A stretch of DNA of 64,000 nucleotides from CBFHOS01 sp965657645 (GTDB lineage Bacteria > Pseudomonadota > Alphaproteobacteria > Puniceispirillales > Puniceispirillaceae), in contig CBFHOS010000005.1 of NCBI GenBank assembly GCA_965657645.1, forward strand, positions 39,122 through 103,121, in the 5' to 3' direction. The notes beneath the pieces are model-generated. The model saw only the letters and a program-made list of their open reading frames with translations, did not search any database and was not told the origin of the DNA. Positions 36,728 through 45,988 of the stretch are shown here, in pieces. Every line of letters starts with the position of its first letter. Position 1 is the first letter of the stretch. The position numbers were made by a program, and so were the translations under genes.

Positions 36728-39712
36728 TTATGCACGCAAACGCTCCCCTTCCGGATCGACAAAATGGGCACTGCATACTTCGAGCAGAACTTCACGGCCC
36801 TCAAGCGGGTTCATCATCTTGATTGTCTCGCCAATGCGCGCCTGCCCATTCTTTAAAAAGCCTAAGCCGATCGAGCTTTCCAGATTTGGCGAATAACAGG
36901 CCGAGGTGACATACCCCTGATCATGCGCCGCATTGATCGGATCACCCGGTGTCATAAGATGCGAACCGGCAACCACCTCATCAATTGAATCCACTGGTTT
37001 GAGACCAACGAGATACAGCATATCAGGGCCATTAAGGGCGGTGCGCTCTGACAATATAGAGCCTATGCTATCCTTGGTTTTGGACACCATCCGGCCCATC
37101 CCCAAATTGAGCGCCGTGGTGGTTCCATTCAATTCGTTAGCCGTGGCATGGCCCTTTTCAATCCGCATAACGCCCAGCGCCTCGACGCCATATGGGGTGA
37201 TGTCATAATCGTCACCCGCCTCCATGATCGCGCGGATCAACGCATCGCCATAGCGCGTTGGAACCGCCAGTTCATAGGCAAGCTCGCCAGAGAATGAAAT
37301 CCGGAACAGACGGGCACGCAAGCCATTACAAACGGTAACATTGGCACAGGCCATAAAACCAAAGGCCTCGTTTGAAATATCAAATTCGGGATCAATGATC
37401 TTTTCCAGCACGGCCCGCGAATTGGGGCCCGCAATGGCATATTGGGCCCATGATTCGGTTGTCGAGATAATCTGTACATCGAGATCAGGCCATAGGCACT
37501 GACGGGCAAATTCCATATGACGAAACACCCCAACCGCGTTGGCCGTGGTCGTTGTCATCACATAATGATTATCGCCAAGCCGCGCCGTGGTGCCGTCATC
37601 CATAACCATGCCATCTTCACGAAGCATCAGCCCATAGCGGGTTTTTCCTACCGCCAATTTAGCAAAACCATTGGCATAGACCTTGTTCAAAAACGCCGCC
37701 GCATCGGGGCCCTGCACATCGATTTTGCCCAGCGTTGTAACATCACAAACACCAACCGAGCGGCGCGTTGCCAGAACCTCGCGATCGACACTTTCGCGCC
37801 AATGAGTTTCGCCCTCGCGCGGGTACCATTGCGCCCGCAACCAATTGCCAGCCTCGACAAATATCGCGCCTTGCTCCTCGGCCCATTTATGCGATGGGGT
37901 TAGACGATAGGGCCTGAAATCGGCACCACGCGACCGGCCCGCAAACACGCCAATGGCCGTTGGGGTATAGGGCGGGCGATAAATTGTTGTGCCAATCTCG
38001 GGTATGTCCCGACCGGCAATCTCGGCCATGATCGCAAGACCCGAAACATTCGATGTCTTGCCCTGATCCGTCGCCATGCCAAGGGTGGTATAGCGTTTGA
38101 GATGCTCAACCGATTGGAAATTTTCCTGATGGGCAAGGACAACGTCTTTGACAGTCACATCATTCTGTTGATCGAGCCACGCACGGCCCTTTGGCGTAAC
38201 CGTATTGCGATCACCACTATTCGCCGCTACATGCCAGAACGGCTTTATGTTAAATGCCGCGTCTTCGGTTTCTGGCTGGGGGACTTCGGTCACTTTTTTG
38301 CCTAATACCGCGAGCGCCGCCGCCGCCGCTTCAACACCAGATGACAACGCCCCAGCGGTGCTAAATATGCCATTAGCCGCGCCCGCAACATGCAGACCTT
38401 GTGGTCCGGTAACACCCGGAACAAAAGCCGCTATATTCGCATTCCATTGCGGTCGTCCGCGTTGGTGACAGGTTAAATGAACATTCGGATTCCACCCACC
38501 AGACACACCGAGCGCGCCGCATTTAATATGGCGCATTGGCCGGTTTGGCCGATAGACCTCGATCGAATTTAGCCCAAGCCGCCCGGCGCTATCGCATACT
38601 GTCGCACCAGACAAAACTTCGACATGGCGATGCTTTGGCGCGCTCTCACGCACATCAATAATCGCCGCAACATCAACACCCTTGGCCAACAGATCACTCG
38701 CGGTGCGATGGCCATCGTCATTATTGGTAAAGATTGCGATGCGCTGCGCCGGCGTTACGGCCCATCTGTTGGCATAGCTGCGCAAGGCACCCGCCTGCAT
38801 GATCCCCGGGCGGTCATTATTGGCAAAGGCAATGGGGCGCTCGATTGCACCAGCGCATAAAATCGCCTGTTTCGAATAGATCCGCCACAATATCTGCCGC
38901 GGCTTGCCAGCATCCGGGGTGATCAGATGATCCGAGACCCGCTCTACCGCGCCGTAAACACCATGATCAAAAGCACCAATGATCGTGGTGCGTTTCATTA
39001 ACCGGACATTTTTCATCGATGATAGCTCGTCGATAATACCCGCCGCCCAATCCGACCCGCGCGCGTCACCAACGCTCAATCGCTCTGCATTTAACCGCCC
39101 GCCAAAGATGAAATCTTCCTCGGCCAGAATGACCTCTGCGCCAGACCGCGCCGCCGTTTGCGCCGCCGCCAATCCCGCTGGGCCAGATCCGATAACCAAC
39201 AGATCACAATGCAAAAAGCCCTTGTCATAGACATCGGGATCTTCCGCATGTGACACCGCACCAAGGCCCGCCGCACGGCGGATAATTGGCTCGTAAATTT
39301 TTTCCCAAAAACTCGCTGGCCACATAAAGGTTTTATAATAAAAACCAGCTGTCAGAAAATTGGACAGCAGATCATTGATCGCCATGAAATCAAAACTGAG
39401 CGATGGAAACCGGCTCTGGCTCTTGGCGGTAAGGCCGTCATAAAGCTCTGCCGTTGTGGCTCTGGTATTTGGCTCACGCCGCGCCCCGTCACGCAATTCG
39501 ACAATCGCGTTAGGTTCTTCTGATCCTGCGCTAAGCGGTCCACGCGGGCGGTGATATTTGAACGAGCGACCCATGAGCCGCACATCATTCGCCAGCAAAG
39601 CCGAGGCCAGTGTATCACCGGGATGCCCCTCATATTGCTTGCCATCAAAGCGGAAGCTGAGGGTTTCACTGCGGTCAATCAGACCACCATCAAGACGATT
39701 ATCACGGATCAT
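36728..39712 (-). CDS. soxA: sarcosine oxidase alpha subunit
   Basis: This 994-residue subunit combines a ferredoxin-like N-terminal part (GHPGDTLASALLANDV), an NAD-binding domain (LVIGSGPAGLAAAQTAARSG, about 170-190), and a C-terminal GcvT-like folate-binding domain from about 640 (RSVGVCDVTTLGKIDVQGPD; YDITPYGVEALGVMRIEKGH). The enzyme oxidises sarcosine to glycine, passing the methyl group to THF as 5,10-methylene-THF and producing hydrogen peroxide. Its start overlaps soxD by 4 bases. Close paralogues act on dimethylglycine, so substrate is inferred from the family. Confidence 0.92.
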   Translation of the reverse strand: MIRDNRLDGGLIDRSETLSFRFDGKQYEGHPGDTLASALLANDVRLMGRSFKYHRPRGPLSAGSEEPNAIVELRDGARREPNTRATTAELYDGLTAKSQSRFPSLSFDFMAINDLLSNFLTAGFYYKTFMWPASFWEKIYEPIIRRAAGLGAVSHAEDPDVYDKGFLHCDLLVIGSGPAGLAAAQTAARSGAEVILAEEDFIFGGRLNAERLSVGDARGSDWAAGIIDELSSMKNVRLMKRTTIIGAFDHGVYGAVERVSDHLITPDAGKPRQILWRIYSKQAILCAGAIERPIAFANNDRPGIMQAGALRSYANRWAVTPAQRIAIFTNNDDGHRTASDLLAKGVDVAAIIDVRESAPKHRHVEVLSGATVCDSAGRLGLNSIEVYRPNRPMRHIKCGALGVSGGWNPNVHLTCHQRGRPQWNANIAAFVPGVTGPQGLHVAGAANGIFSTAGALSSGVEAAAAALAVLGKKVTEVPQPETEDAAFNIKPFWHVAANSGDRNTVTPKGRAWLDQQNDVTVKDVVLAHQENFQSVEHLKRYTTLGMATDQGKTSNVSGLAIMAEIAGRDIPEIGTTIYRPPYTPTAIGVFAGRSRGADFRPYRLTPSHKWAEEQGAIFVEAGNWLRAQWYPREGETHWRESVDREVLATRRSVGVCDVTTLGKIDVQGPDAAAFLNKVYANGFAKLAVGKTRYGLMLREDGMVMDDGTTARLGDNHYVMTTTTANAVGVFRHMEFARQCLWPDLDVQIISTTESWAQYAIAGPNSRAVLEKIIDPEFDISNEAFGFMACANVTVCNGLRARLFRISFSGELAYELAVPTRYGDALIRAIMEAGDDYDITPYGVEALGVMRIEKGHATANELNGTTTALNLGMGRMVSKTKDSIGSILSERTALNGPDMLYLVGLKPVDSIDEVVAGSHLMTPGDPINAAHDQGYVTSACYSPNLESSIGLGFLKNGQARIGETIKMMNPLEGREVLLEVCSAHFVDPEGERLRA

Positions 39713-39996
39713 TTGCCGCGCCCCCTCTTACGGGCCACATCGCGGGCCAGTTCCACCTTGGTGATTTCATGGGTAAGCGTGTTTCTAGTGACCACCAGCC
39801 AACTGCGGTCGCCCATCTCATGAAACCATAATTCTTTGTGAAGGCCAGCCGGATTATCCCGCAGATATTGATAATCAAAAAACTGCTCGGCGGCATCTGT
39901 CGCCTGCCAATCGGGCCGGTCAATCAGGCTAGCATCACCAAGATAGGTAAATTCCTGCGCGTCACGCGGGCCCAGAAGAGGATGATCGATAATCAC
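39709..39996 (-). CDS. soxD: sarcosine oxidase delta subunit lacking zinc-binding cysteines
   Basis: This 95-residue delta subunit is recognised by GPRDAQEFTYLGDAS, FFDYQYLRDNPAGLHKELWFH and its place between soxB and soxA. Canonical SoxD binds zinc through two cysteines in CPxCG near the N terminus plus His and Cys in a HxxxC segment. Here the N terminus is IIDHPLLGPRD and the later segment is FHEMGDRSW. All three cysteines are replaced (His5, Leu8 and Asp), leaving only the His. The protein has no cysteine at all. It starts with GTG behind GGGAG. It is a true variant, or zinc is bound differently. Confidence 0.85.
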   Translation of the reverse strand: MIIDHPLLGPRDAQEFTYLGDASLIDRPDWQATDAAEQFFDYQYLRDNPAGLHKELWFHEMGDRSWLVVTRNTLTHEITKVELARDVARKRGRGK

Positions 39997-40013
39997 AATT
40001 GCTCTCCCATCAC

Positions 40014-41264
40014 CTAGTGCAAGTTCGGCTGTGCGCCGACACCTTTTTCGTCAATCATCGCACCGCGCTGGAAACGGTCAAACCGATAGGCGGTCGCGGT
40101 TTCATGCGGTTTGTCGGTCGATAAAAGATGGGCGAAGCACCAGCCAGATGCCGGTGTTGCCTTAAACCCGCCATAGCACCAGCCACCATTGAAATAGAGG
40201 CCTTTGATATCCGTGCGGTCGATGATTGGCGATCCGTCCATGCTCATATCCATCACACCGCCCCACATCCGTAATAATCGGGCCCGCCCAATCATCGGCA
40301 TAATTGCCATGCCGCCCTCACATACATCCTCAACCACCGGCAAATTTCCGCGCTGGGCATAGGAGTTATAACCGTCAATATCGCCGCCAAACACCAACCC
40401 GCCCTTGTCCGACTGGCTCACATAAAAATGGCCGGCACCAAAGGTCACTACCCCTGGAATAAGAGGCTTTAGCCCCTCAGAAACAAATGCCTGTAGAACA
40501 TGGCTTTCGATCGGCAGGCGCAATCCGGCCTTGGCCATAACCGCGCCCGATGATCCAGCCACGGCGCAACCGACTTTGCGGGCACCGATGAATCCTTTGC
40601 TGGTTTCAACACCCTGCACACGGCCCTCTTTGATCCGAAAGCCGGTTACCTCGCAATTTTGAATGATGTCTACACCACGGCTATCGGCGGCTCTGGCATA
40701 GCCCCATGCCACCGCATCATGGCGCACTGTGCCGCCGCGACGTTGGGCAAGGCCGCCTTTGATTGGAAAGCGGGCATTATCAAAATCCAGGAACGGACAT
40801 TCGGCGCGGACTTGATCCGCATCTAGCAATTGCGCATCGGCGCCATGCAACATCATCGCATTACCACGGCGGCGATAGGCATCACGCTGGGCATCGCTAT
40901 GAAACAGATTGAGGACACCGCGCTGGCTGACCATCGCGTTATAGTTCAAATCCTGTTCCAGACCTTCCCATAATTTTAGCGAGAATTCATAGAATGGCTC
41001 GTTACCATCAAGCAGGTAATTAGAGCGAATGATGGTGGTGTTGCGGCCAACATTACCGCCGCCAATCCAGCCCTTTTCAAGAACCGCAATCGAGCTCTCA
41101 CCAAACTGGCTGGCAAGATAATGCGCCGTTGCTAGGCCATGGCCACCGCCACCAATAATGATGATGTCATAGGATTTCTTTGGTTCCGGATTGCGCCAAG
41201 CAGGGCCCCAGCCTTTGTGGCCAGTCAGCGCCTCTTTGATAATGCGGAAACCCGAATATCGCAT
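40014..41264 (-). CDS. soxB: sarcosine oxidase beta subunit
   Basis: This 416-residue FAD-dependent subunit carries the sarcosine oxidation site. The dinucleotide motif is YDIIIIGGGGHGLATAHYL around residues 32-50, followed by IAVLEKGWIGGGNVGRNTT. GTVRHDAVAWGYARAA holds the His region that anchors FMN in this family. C-terminal MSMDGSPIIDRTDIKGLYFNGGWCYGGFKATPA closes the FAD site. AGGAGAG precedes the ATG. First gene of soxBDAG; the upstream gap has a small AGGTG/CACCT hairpin (41296-41310) but no clear promoter I can assign. Confidence 0.93.
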   Translation of the reverse strand: MRYSGFRIIKEALTGHKGWGPAWRNPEPKKSYDIIIIGGGGHGLATAHYLASQFGESSIAVLEKGWIGGGNVGRNTTIIRSNYLLDGNEPFYEFSLKLWEGLEQDLNYNAMVSQRGVLNLFHSDAQRDAYRRRGNAMMLHGADAQLLDADQVRAECPFLDFDNARFPIKGGLAQRRGGTVRHDAVAWGYARAADSRGVDIIQNCEVTGFRIKEGRVQGVETSKGFIGARKVGCAVAGSSGAVMAKAGLRLPIESHVLQAFVSEGLKPLIPGVVTFGAGHFYVSQSDKGGLVFGGDIDGYNSYAQRGNLPVVEDVCEGGMAIMPMIGRARLLRMWGGVMDMSMDGSPIIDRTDIKGLYFNGGWCYGGFKATPASGWCFAHLLSTDKPHETATAYRFDRFQRGAMIDEKGVGAQPNLH

Positions 41265-41456
41265 TCATCTCTCCTAGATAAGCAAAGCTAGCCATAAGGT
41301 GTTTTTCACCTCAAATCAGCCTGCGTGAAATCCCTTAAAAAACCTCATGAAAAATAATGGTGCCTGACCGTCGGCCTTGTCAGTATCAAATCAGACAAAC
41401 AAAGCACTAGAAACGACATTACTATGACCTGAATGCAAAGACGTTGGCAACAGTGT

Positions 41457-44030
41457 CTATACCTGACGAAGCAATGGTGCTGGCTTAAAGCCGAGCGTGC
41501 GAACCGCGCCCGCCAATCCCAGCAATGCTGTGGCCATAGCACCGGCCAATGTAGTCAGCAAAACAAGCAGGAAGTCCATTTCAAAATCGGCATCAAGGAA
41601 GCCATCAATCAATGCCCAACTCGCGAGGCTACCGATAATCGCCGCGGCAATTCCGGTTAAGACACCTAGCAATGCATATTCAAGGAACCATGCAATGCTA
41701 ATGGAAACGCGGGTCGCACCAAGCACCTTTAGGATCACAGAATCCGCCAATCTTTGGGCCTCGGTGCTAGCAACCGTGCCCGCCAGAACAGCAATACCAG
41801 CAACCAATGTCACCAGCGCCGTTACCTGAACCGCCGCGCCCAACAGACCAATCACACGCTGGGCTGTATCCACCGCTTCGCGTACAGAAATGGCCGAGAT
41901 GTTGGAAAAGGCATCAGTCACACGGCGTTCGATTTCATCGGCCGCCTGTTCATCATCGACATGGGTCGTCGCCATCCAGCTATGCGGCGCTTTTTCCAGA
42001 ACATTGGGCGATAGAACAAAGACAAAATTGATCGTGAAGGTTTGCCAATCGACCGCACGGATGTTGGAAATTGTCGCCGTGATAGGCCGTCCCAAAACAT
42101 TGAACGAAACCTCGTCACCGATATCAACGCCGAGCTCGCCAGCTTCCTCTTCCGACATGGAAACCAACGCGGGGCCCTGATAATCATCTGGCCACCATTC
42201 ACCCCGCACGATGTCCGCGCCCTCAGGCATAGATGCGGCCCAGCTCAAGGCACGGTCACCGCGCAACACCCAGCTAGCGGGATTATCGCGTTCATATTCC
42301 GAGGCCTTTTTGCCAGCAAGCGAAACCACACGGCCGCGCAACATTGGCGTTTGGGTAACTTTTGATACGCCAGAGGTATCGGCAACGATCTGGTTAAATT
42401 CACCAATCTGCTTTGGCTGGATATCGATAAAGAACCATGCCGGTGCATCCTGATCCACGCGGGTGTCAATCTGCCGGCTGAGATTGGCCTGTGATAACGC
42501 CACCGCAACCAATACAGACAGACCAAGACCAAAGGCGATAACGACTTGGCGAACCGGTGAGCCCGGCCGGATAATTGCCGAAAGCGCAAGACGCGCTGGC
42601 ACATAATGCGGTGCTGGCACATGGCGCAACAGGCGCATTAGCCCCTCGCCCAATCCCGCTAGCAACAACATCGCCGCAATAGACCCGCCGATAAAGCTGG
42701 CTGTTAACACCAGATCGCGTGTCGCAATTAACGCCAGCATGCTAAGCAAGCCAAGGGTAATGAGGCTTATGACGATATAACGGGTTTTGGGACGACCACC
42801 CGGAATTTCAACAAGTGTGCGGAACAAAGTGGCGGCGCGCACCTCCTCGGCCTTGGCCAATGGCCATAGGGCAAAGAGAAAGGACGTCGTCAAACCAAAG
42901 CCAGCCGCGACTAGTAATGGCAATGGATAGACTGACACTTCAATCGGCACGGTTACATAGCTTGACAGGAATTCGACCGCGAAAATCGGGGCGATGGCGG
43001 CGACAATTACGCCGGCAGTAACGCCCAAAGTTGCGATCAGCATGACCTGTATCAAATAGGTTCTAAAGATCAGCTTGGCCGGTGCCCCCAGACATTTCAA
43101 CGTGGCGATTACCGGCATACGGCTAGCGAGCCACGCCCGCACCGCCCCAGCAACACCAAGGCCACCAATTAACAATGCGGTCAAACCAACCAGCACCAGA
43201 AACACCTCGGCGCGGTCAATAAACACATCAAAGCCCGGCGCTGCGTCATCCAGATCACGGACCCGAACATGGGTGTCGTCAGTAACCGCCTTTAGTGCCG
43301 CAATCGCATCGCCGCGTTCGGCCTGATCATTGAGCAGGATACGTGTTCTAAAACTAGTAAAAGAGCCCGGCTGGAGAAGCTCTGTCTTTGCCAAAGTGGT
43401 AGTGGAAATAAGCACGCGGGGGCCAAAGCTGATGAAGCTAACCGAGCGATCAGGTTCATAGATCAGCGCGCCGCCAACACGAACCTCGGCCTCGCCAAGA
43501 CGCACGCGGTCGCCAATCTCAAGGCCAAGAGAACGCAATAATTGCGGATCGACAATGATCCCATCATTGGCCAGCGCCGCGTCTAAATTACCAACAATTT
43601 CGGTCTCGCCAATATCGACCTCGGCCACACCAACCAGCGGCCATTGATCATCAACGGCCTTTAATTCAACCAGCTTGCGGTCACTCGGGGCCTGTAGCAT
43701 CGCCCGCATTTGAATGGTTTTCGCCACCGCACCATAACCTGCGGCAGTATCGAGAATAATGTCATCGGGCGCGGTATGACGGCTGCGTAATTCAATGTCG
43801 CCGCCGAGCAATATCTGTGCATTACCGGCGATGCCATCGCGCATGGACTCGGCCACTGACCCGACCGTTCCAATCGCCGCCACGCCCAATAATAACGCGG
43901 CCAGAAACACCCGAAACCGGCGCACGCTTCCTTTGATTTCACGGCGCGCCAGACGCCATGCGAGGCCCCAATCGGCGGCACCTTCGAGGGGCATTCCATT
44001 CACATCGGCCCGCGTTCCTGCCGCACTCAT
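41457..44030 (-). CDS. FtsX-like ABC transporter permease, YbbP type
   Basis: This 857-residue permease has two FtsX-like halves with about ten transmembrane helices, including FLAALLLGVAAIGTVG near residue 45 and VLVGLTALLIGGLGVAGAVRA near 285. Helices near 500 and three C-terminal ones (ALVTLVAGIAVLAGT; LGVLTGIAAAIIGSLA; LTTLAGAMATALLGLAG) complete it. Large extracytoplasmic domains separate them. It pairs with the ATPase gene (4-base overlap) and a divergent TesA-like esterase, the same set as E. coli tesA-ybbA-ybbP. YbbAP-type systems are thought to extract or hydrolyse hydrophobic molecules in the membrane together with TesA; the substrate here is unknown. Confidence 0.88.
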   Translation of the reverse strand: MSAAGTRADVNGMPLEGAADWGLAWRLARREIKGSVRRFRVFLAALLLGVAAIGTVGSVAESMRDGIAGNAQILLGGDIELRSRHTAPDDIILDTAAGYGAVAKTIQMRAMLQAPSDRKLVELKAVDDQWPLVGVAEVDIGETEIVGNLDAALANDGIIVDPQLLRSLGLEIGDRVRLGEAEVRVGGALIYEPDRSVSFISFGPRVLISTTTLAKTELLQPGSFTSFRTRILLNDQAERGDAIAALKAVTDDTHVRVRDLDDAAPGFDVFIDRAEVFLVLVGLTALLIGGLGVAGAVRAWLASRMPVIATLKCLGAPAKLIFRTYLIQVMLIATLGVTAGVIVAAIAPIFAVEFLSSYVTVPIEVSVYPLPLLVAAGFGLTTSFLFALWPLAKAEEVRAATLFRTLVEIPGGRPKTRYIVISLITLGLLSMLALIATRDLVLTASFIGGSIAAMLLLAGLGEGLMRLLRHVPAPHYVPARLALSAIIRPGSPVRQVVIAFGLGLSVLVAVALSQANLSRQIDTRVDQDAPAWFFIDIQPKQIGEFNQIVADTSGVSKVTQTPMLRGRVVSLAGKKASEYERDNPASWVLRGDRALSWAASMPEGADIVRGEWWPDDYQGPALVSMSEEEAGELGVDIGDEVSFNVLGRPITATISNIRAVDWQTFTINFVFVLSPNVLEKAPHSWMATTHVDDEQAADEIERRVTDAFSNISAISVREAVDTAQRVIGLLGAAVQVTALVTLVAGIAVLAGTVASTEAQRLADSVILKVLGATRVSISIAWFLEYALLGVLTGIAAAIIGSLASWALIDGFLDADFEMDFLLVLLTTLAGAMATALLGLAGAVRTLGFKPAPLLRQV

Positions 44031-44884
44031 TTAGCTGACCCTTTTTTAGAAGCGGCTTTTTTAGCGGTGTTCTTTTTTGCGGCCGGCTTTTTTGCGGCCG
44101 GCTTTTTTGCGACTGGCTTTTTAGCAACGGGCTTCTTTGCGGCAGCTTTCTTTGCCGGTGCCTTTTTCGCCTTTTGGCTATCATGGGCCAGTTGGCCGTC
44201 TTCGATCGTTAGCACTCGAGAGCATCGTTTGGCCAAGCCAGCATCATGCGTCACCAGCACCAATGCGGCGCCAGCGCTAGAGGCGGCTTCAAACAGGATA
44301 TTGATAACTTTCTCACCAGTGGCGCTATCCAGATTGCCGGTTGGCTCATCCGCTAACAAAATCTGTGGGCGTGGGGCAATCGCACGGGCAATCGCAACAC
44401 GCTGTTGCTCGCCGCCCGACAATTGATCCGGGAGATGGTGCAAACGGTGACCAAGACCAACCGATTCCAGCGCGGCAGTGGCCATTTCATTGGCATCCTG
44501 GCGACCGGCTAGCTCTAGCGGGATAGCCACATTCTGCATCGCTGTCATTGAAGGGATTAGACGAAACGCCTGGAATACGATGCCAACCTGATCACGGCGC
44601 AACGCCGCCAATGCATCCTCGGCCATGTTTGTGATGTCACGTCCAGCCAGCGCAATAGAGCCACTGGTCAGGCTCTCGAGCCCCGCCATAATCATCAGCA
44701 AACTGGTCTTGCCAGCCCCACTCGGCCCAAGCACACCAACGGTTTCGCCAGCGGTAATATCAAGATTAATGCCTTTTAGGATCTTCACCATACCGTCAGC
44801 ACTGCCAAGCGATAGCGCCGCCGAATTGAGGGTAATCACCGAGGATTGGACCGCAGATGATGGCTTGGGTGTTTTTTTGGTCAT
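44027..44884 (-). CDS. ABC transporter ATP-binding protein, YbbA type, with lysine/alanine-rich tail
   Basis: This 285-residue ATPase has Walker A GPSGAGKTSLL, Q-loop VFQAFRL, signature LSGGEQQRVAIARAI, Walker B ILLADEPTGNLD and the H-loop VTHD, as in LolD/YbbA-type MacB-family transporters. After the ATPase core (about residue 235) comes a tail of about 47 residues made of repeated KKPVAKK, KKPAAKK and similar units, like histone H1 or alphaproteobacterial H1-like proteins. Such a tail is not part of YbbA. The ATG at 44884 is favoured over a TTG at 44899. It is translationally coupled to the FtsX-like permease. Confidence 0.88.
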   Translation of the reverse strand: MTKKTPKPSSAVQSSVITLNSAALSLGSADGMVKILKGINLDITAGETVGVLGPSGAGKTSLLMIMAGLESLTSGSIALAGRDITNMAEDALAALRRDQVGIVFQAFRLIPSMTAMQNVAIPLELAGRQDANEMATAALESVGLGHRLHHLPDQLSGGEQQRVAIARAIAPRPQILLADEPTGNLDSATGEKVINILFEAASSAGAALVLVTHDAGLAKRCSRVLTIEDGQLAHDSQKAKKAPAKKAAAKKPVAKKPVAKKPAAKKPAAKKNTAKKAASKKGSAK

Positions 44885-44991
44885 GTGAGGGGCTTTCAAT
44901 TGGGGCGGATCGCCCCTAAATAACGAATAAGTAACGGACCGTCTTTTCGCCGATTAACAGCGATGACGGGTGTATCGGATATGGGTGTGAA

Positions 44992-45753
44992 ATGACACAG
45001 ATCAATCTCTTGGCGTCGGTTTTTTTTCGGAAAGCCGCAGATATTAGCCGCCGACCAGCTAACGCCCTTTATCACGTTGTAAAACAGCATGTTTTTAGAC
45101 AGAGCCTCGCCGCGCTAGTGATCGTGTGTTCTGTTGCCATCGGGGCCGTTACTAATAGCGCAAGTGCCGATACCGGAACTAACGCCGGTGATCCTGTTCG
45201 CTTGATGGTGCTGGGCGACTCGCTAGTTGCGGGGCACGGCCTTCCCCAAGGCGAAGCATTTCCCGATATTCTGGGCGCGGCATTGAATAAGGCGGGTCAT
45301 AATGTGATGATGTTAAACGCAGGCGTATCGGGCGACACCACCGCAGGCGGTTTGGCTCGGCTCGATTGGTCATTGGCGGATAATCCCGATGCAATGATCG
45401 TCGTTCTTGGCGGCAATGATCTGTTACGGGGTTTAGAACCCGCCTCAACACGCCAGAATATCGCCGATATTCTCAATCGAATGCATGATGAGAATATTCC
45501 GGTATTGCTGGCTGGCATGCAAGCACCACGCAACCTTGGGGCCGATTATGCGGCTGAATTTGACCGGATATATATAGAGCTTGGCGCGGATGAGCGGGTG
45601 ATCTTCTATCCGTTCTTCCTTGATGGCGTGGCATTAGAGGACCGCTTTAACCAGCCTGACGGCCTCCACCCCAATCTTGATGGCGTTACCAAGATAACCG
45701 CACAAATCCTGCCCTATGCCGAACAATTGGTGGCGGCGGCACAATCCCAATAA
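44992..45753 (+). CDS. tesA: SGNH/GDSL hydrolase, TesA-like arylesterase
   Basis: This 253-residue esterase has all four SGNH blocks: LGDSLVAG (Ser77), GVSGDTTAGG (Gly), LGGNDLLRG (Asn142) and DGLHPN with the catalytic Asp/His. A hydrophobic segment (ALVIVCSVAIGAVT, 41-54) ending before SASAD looks like a signal peptide, but it follows an unusually long 35-residue N-terminal part, so a later start is possible. TesA hydrolyses acyl-CoA/aryl esters in the periplasm. It is divergent from the ybbA-ybbP-like pair, a conserved association. Confidence 0.87.
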   Translation: MTQINLLASVFFRKAADISRRPANALYHVVKQHVFRQSLAALVIVCSVAIGAVTNSASADTGTNAGDPVRLMVLGDSLVAGHGLPQGEAFPDILGAALNKAGHNVMMLNAGVSGDTTAGGLARLDWSLADNPDAMIVVLGGNDLLRGLEPASTRQNIADILNRMHDENIPVLLAGMQAPRNLGADYAAEFDRIYIELGADERVIFYPFFLDGVALEDRFNQPDGLHPNLDGVTKITAQILPYAEQLVAAAQSQ

Positions 45754-45905
45754 TCGCCTTGAATGCTGAAAGTCTTTGCATAGCATTGCTACCTGTCCTA
45801 AAACAGCGCGTGTGCATGTAGAGTGATGTTCAGCAACCAATTTTGGCCATATTGTTGGGCCAGATTGAGCAATCACGACCGTGGCATTTAGTGGACCTAC
45901 TATTC

Positions 45906-45953
45906 GGGTGGACACTTGGGTAGACACTGGGGCGGACACTGGGCTGGACACTG
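45906..45953. repeat. four 12-bp tandem units in the tesA-ialB gap
   Basis: gggtggacactt, gggtagacactg, gggcggacactg and ggctggacactg follow head to tail, with a partial copy (tagtggacctac) just before. It lies about 150 bases after the tesA stop and 35 bases before the ialB start. Confidence 0.8.
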
Positions 45954-45988
45954 CCTAAATGGCGTAGAATGACAAATGAAAATGGAAT

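Noticed and set aside
41296..41310. AGGTG-TTTTT-CACCT hairpin upstream of soxB as a terminator
   Set aside because: Only a 5-base stem without a T-tract outside the loop; too weak to call.
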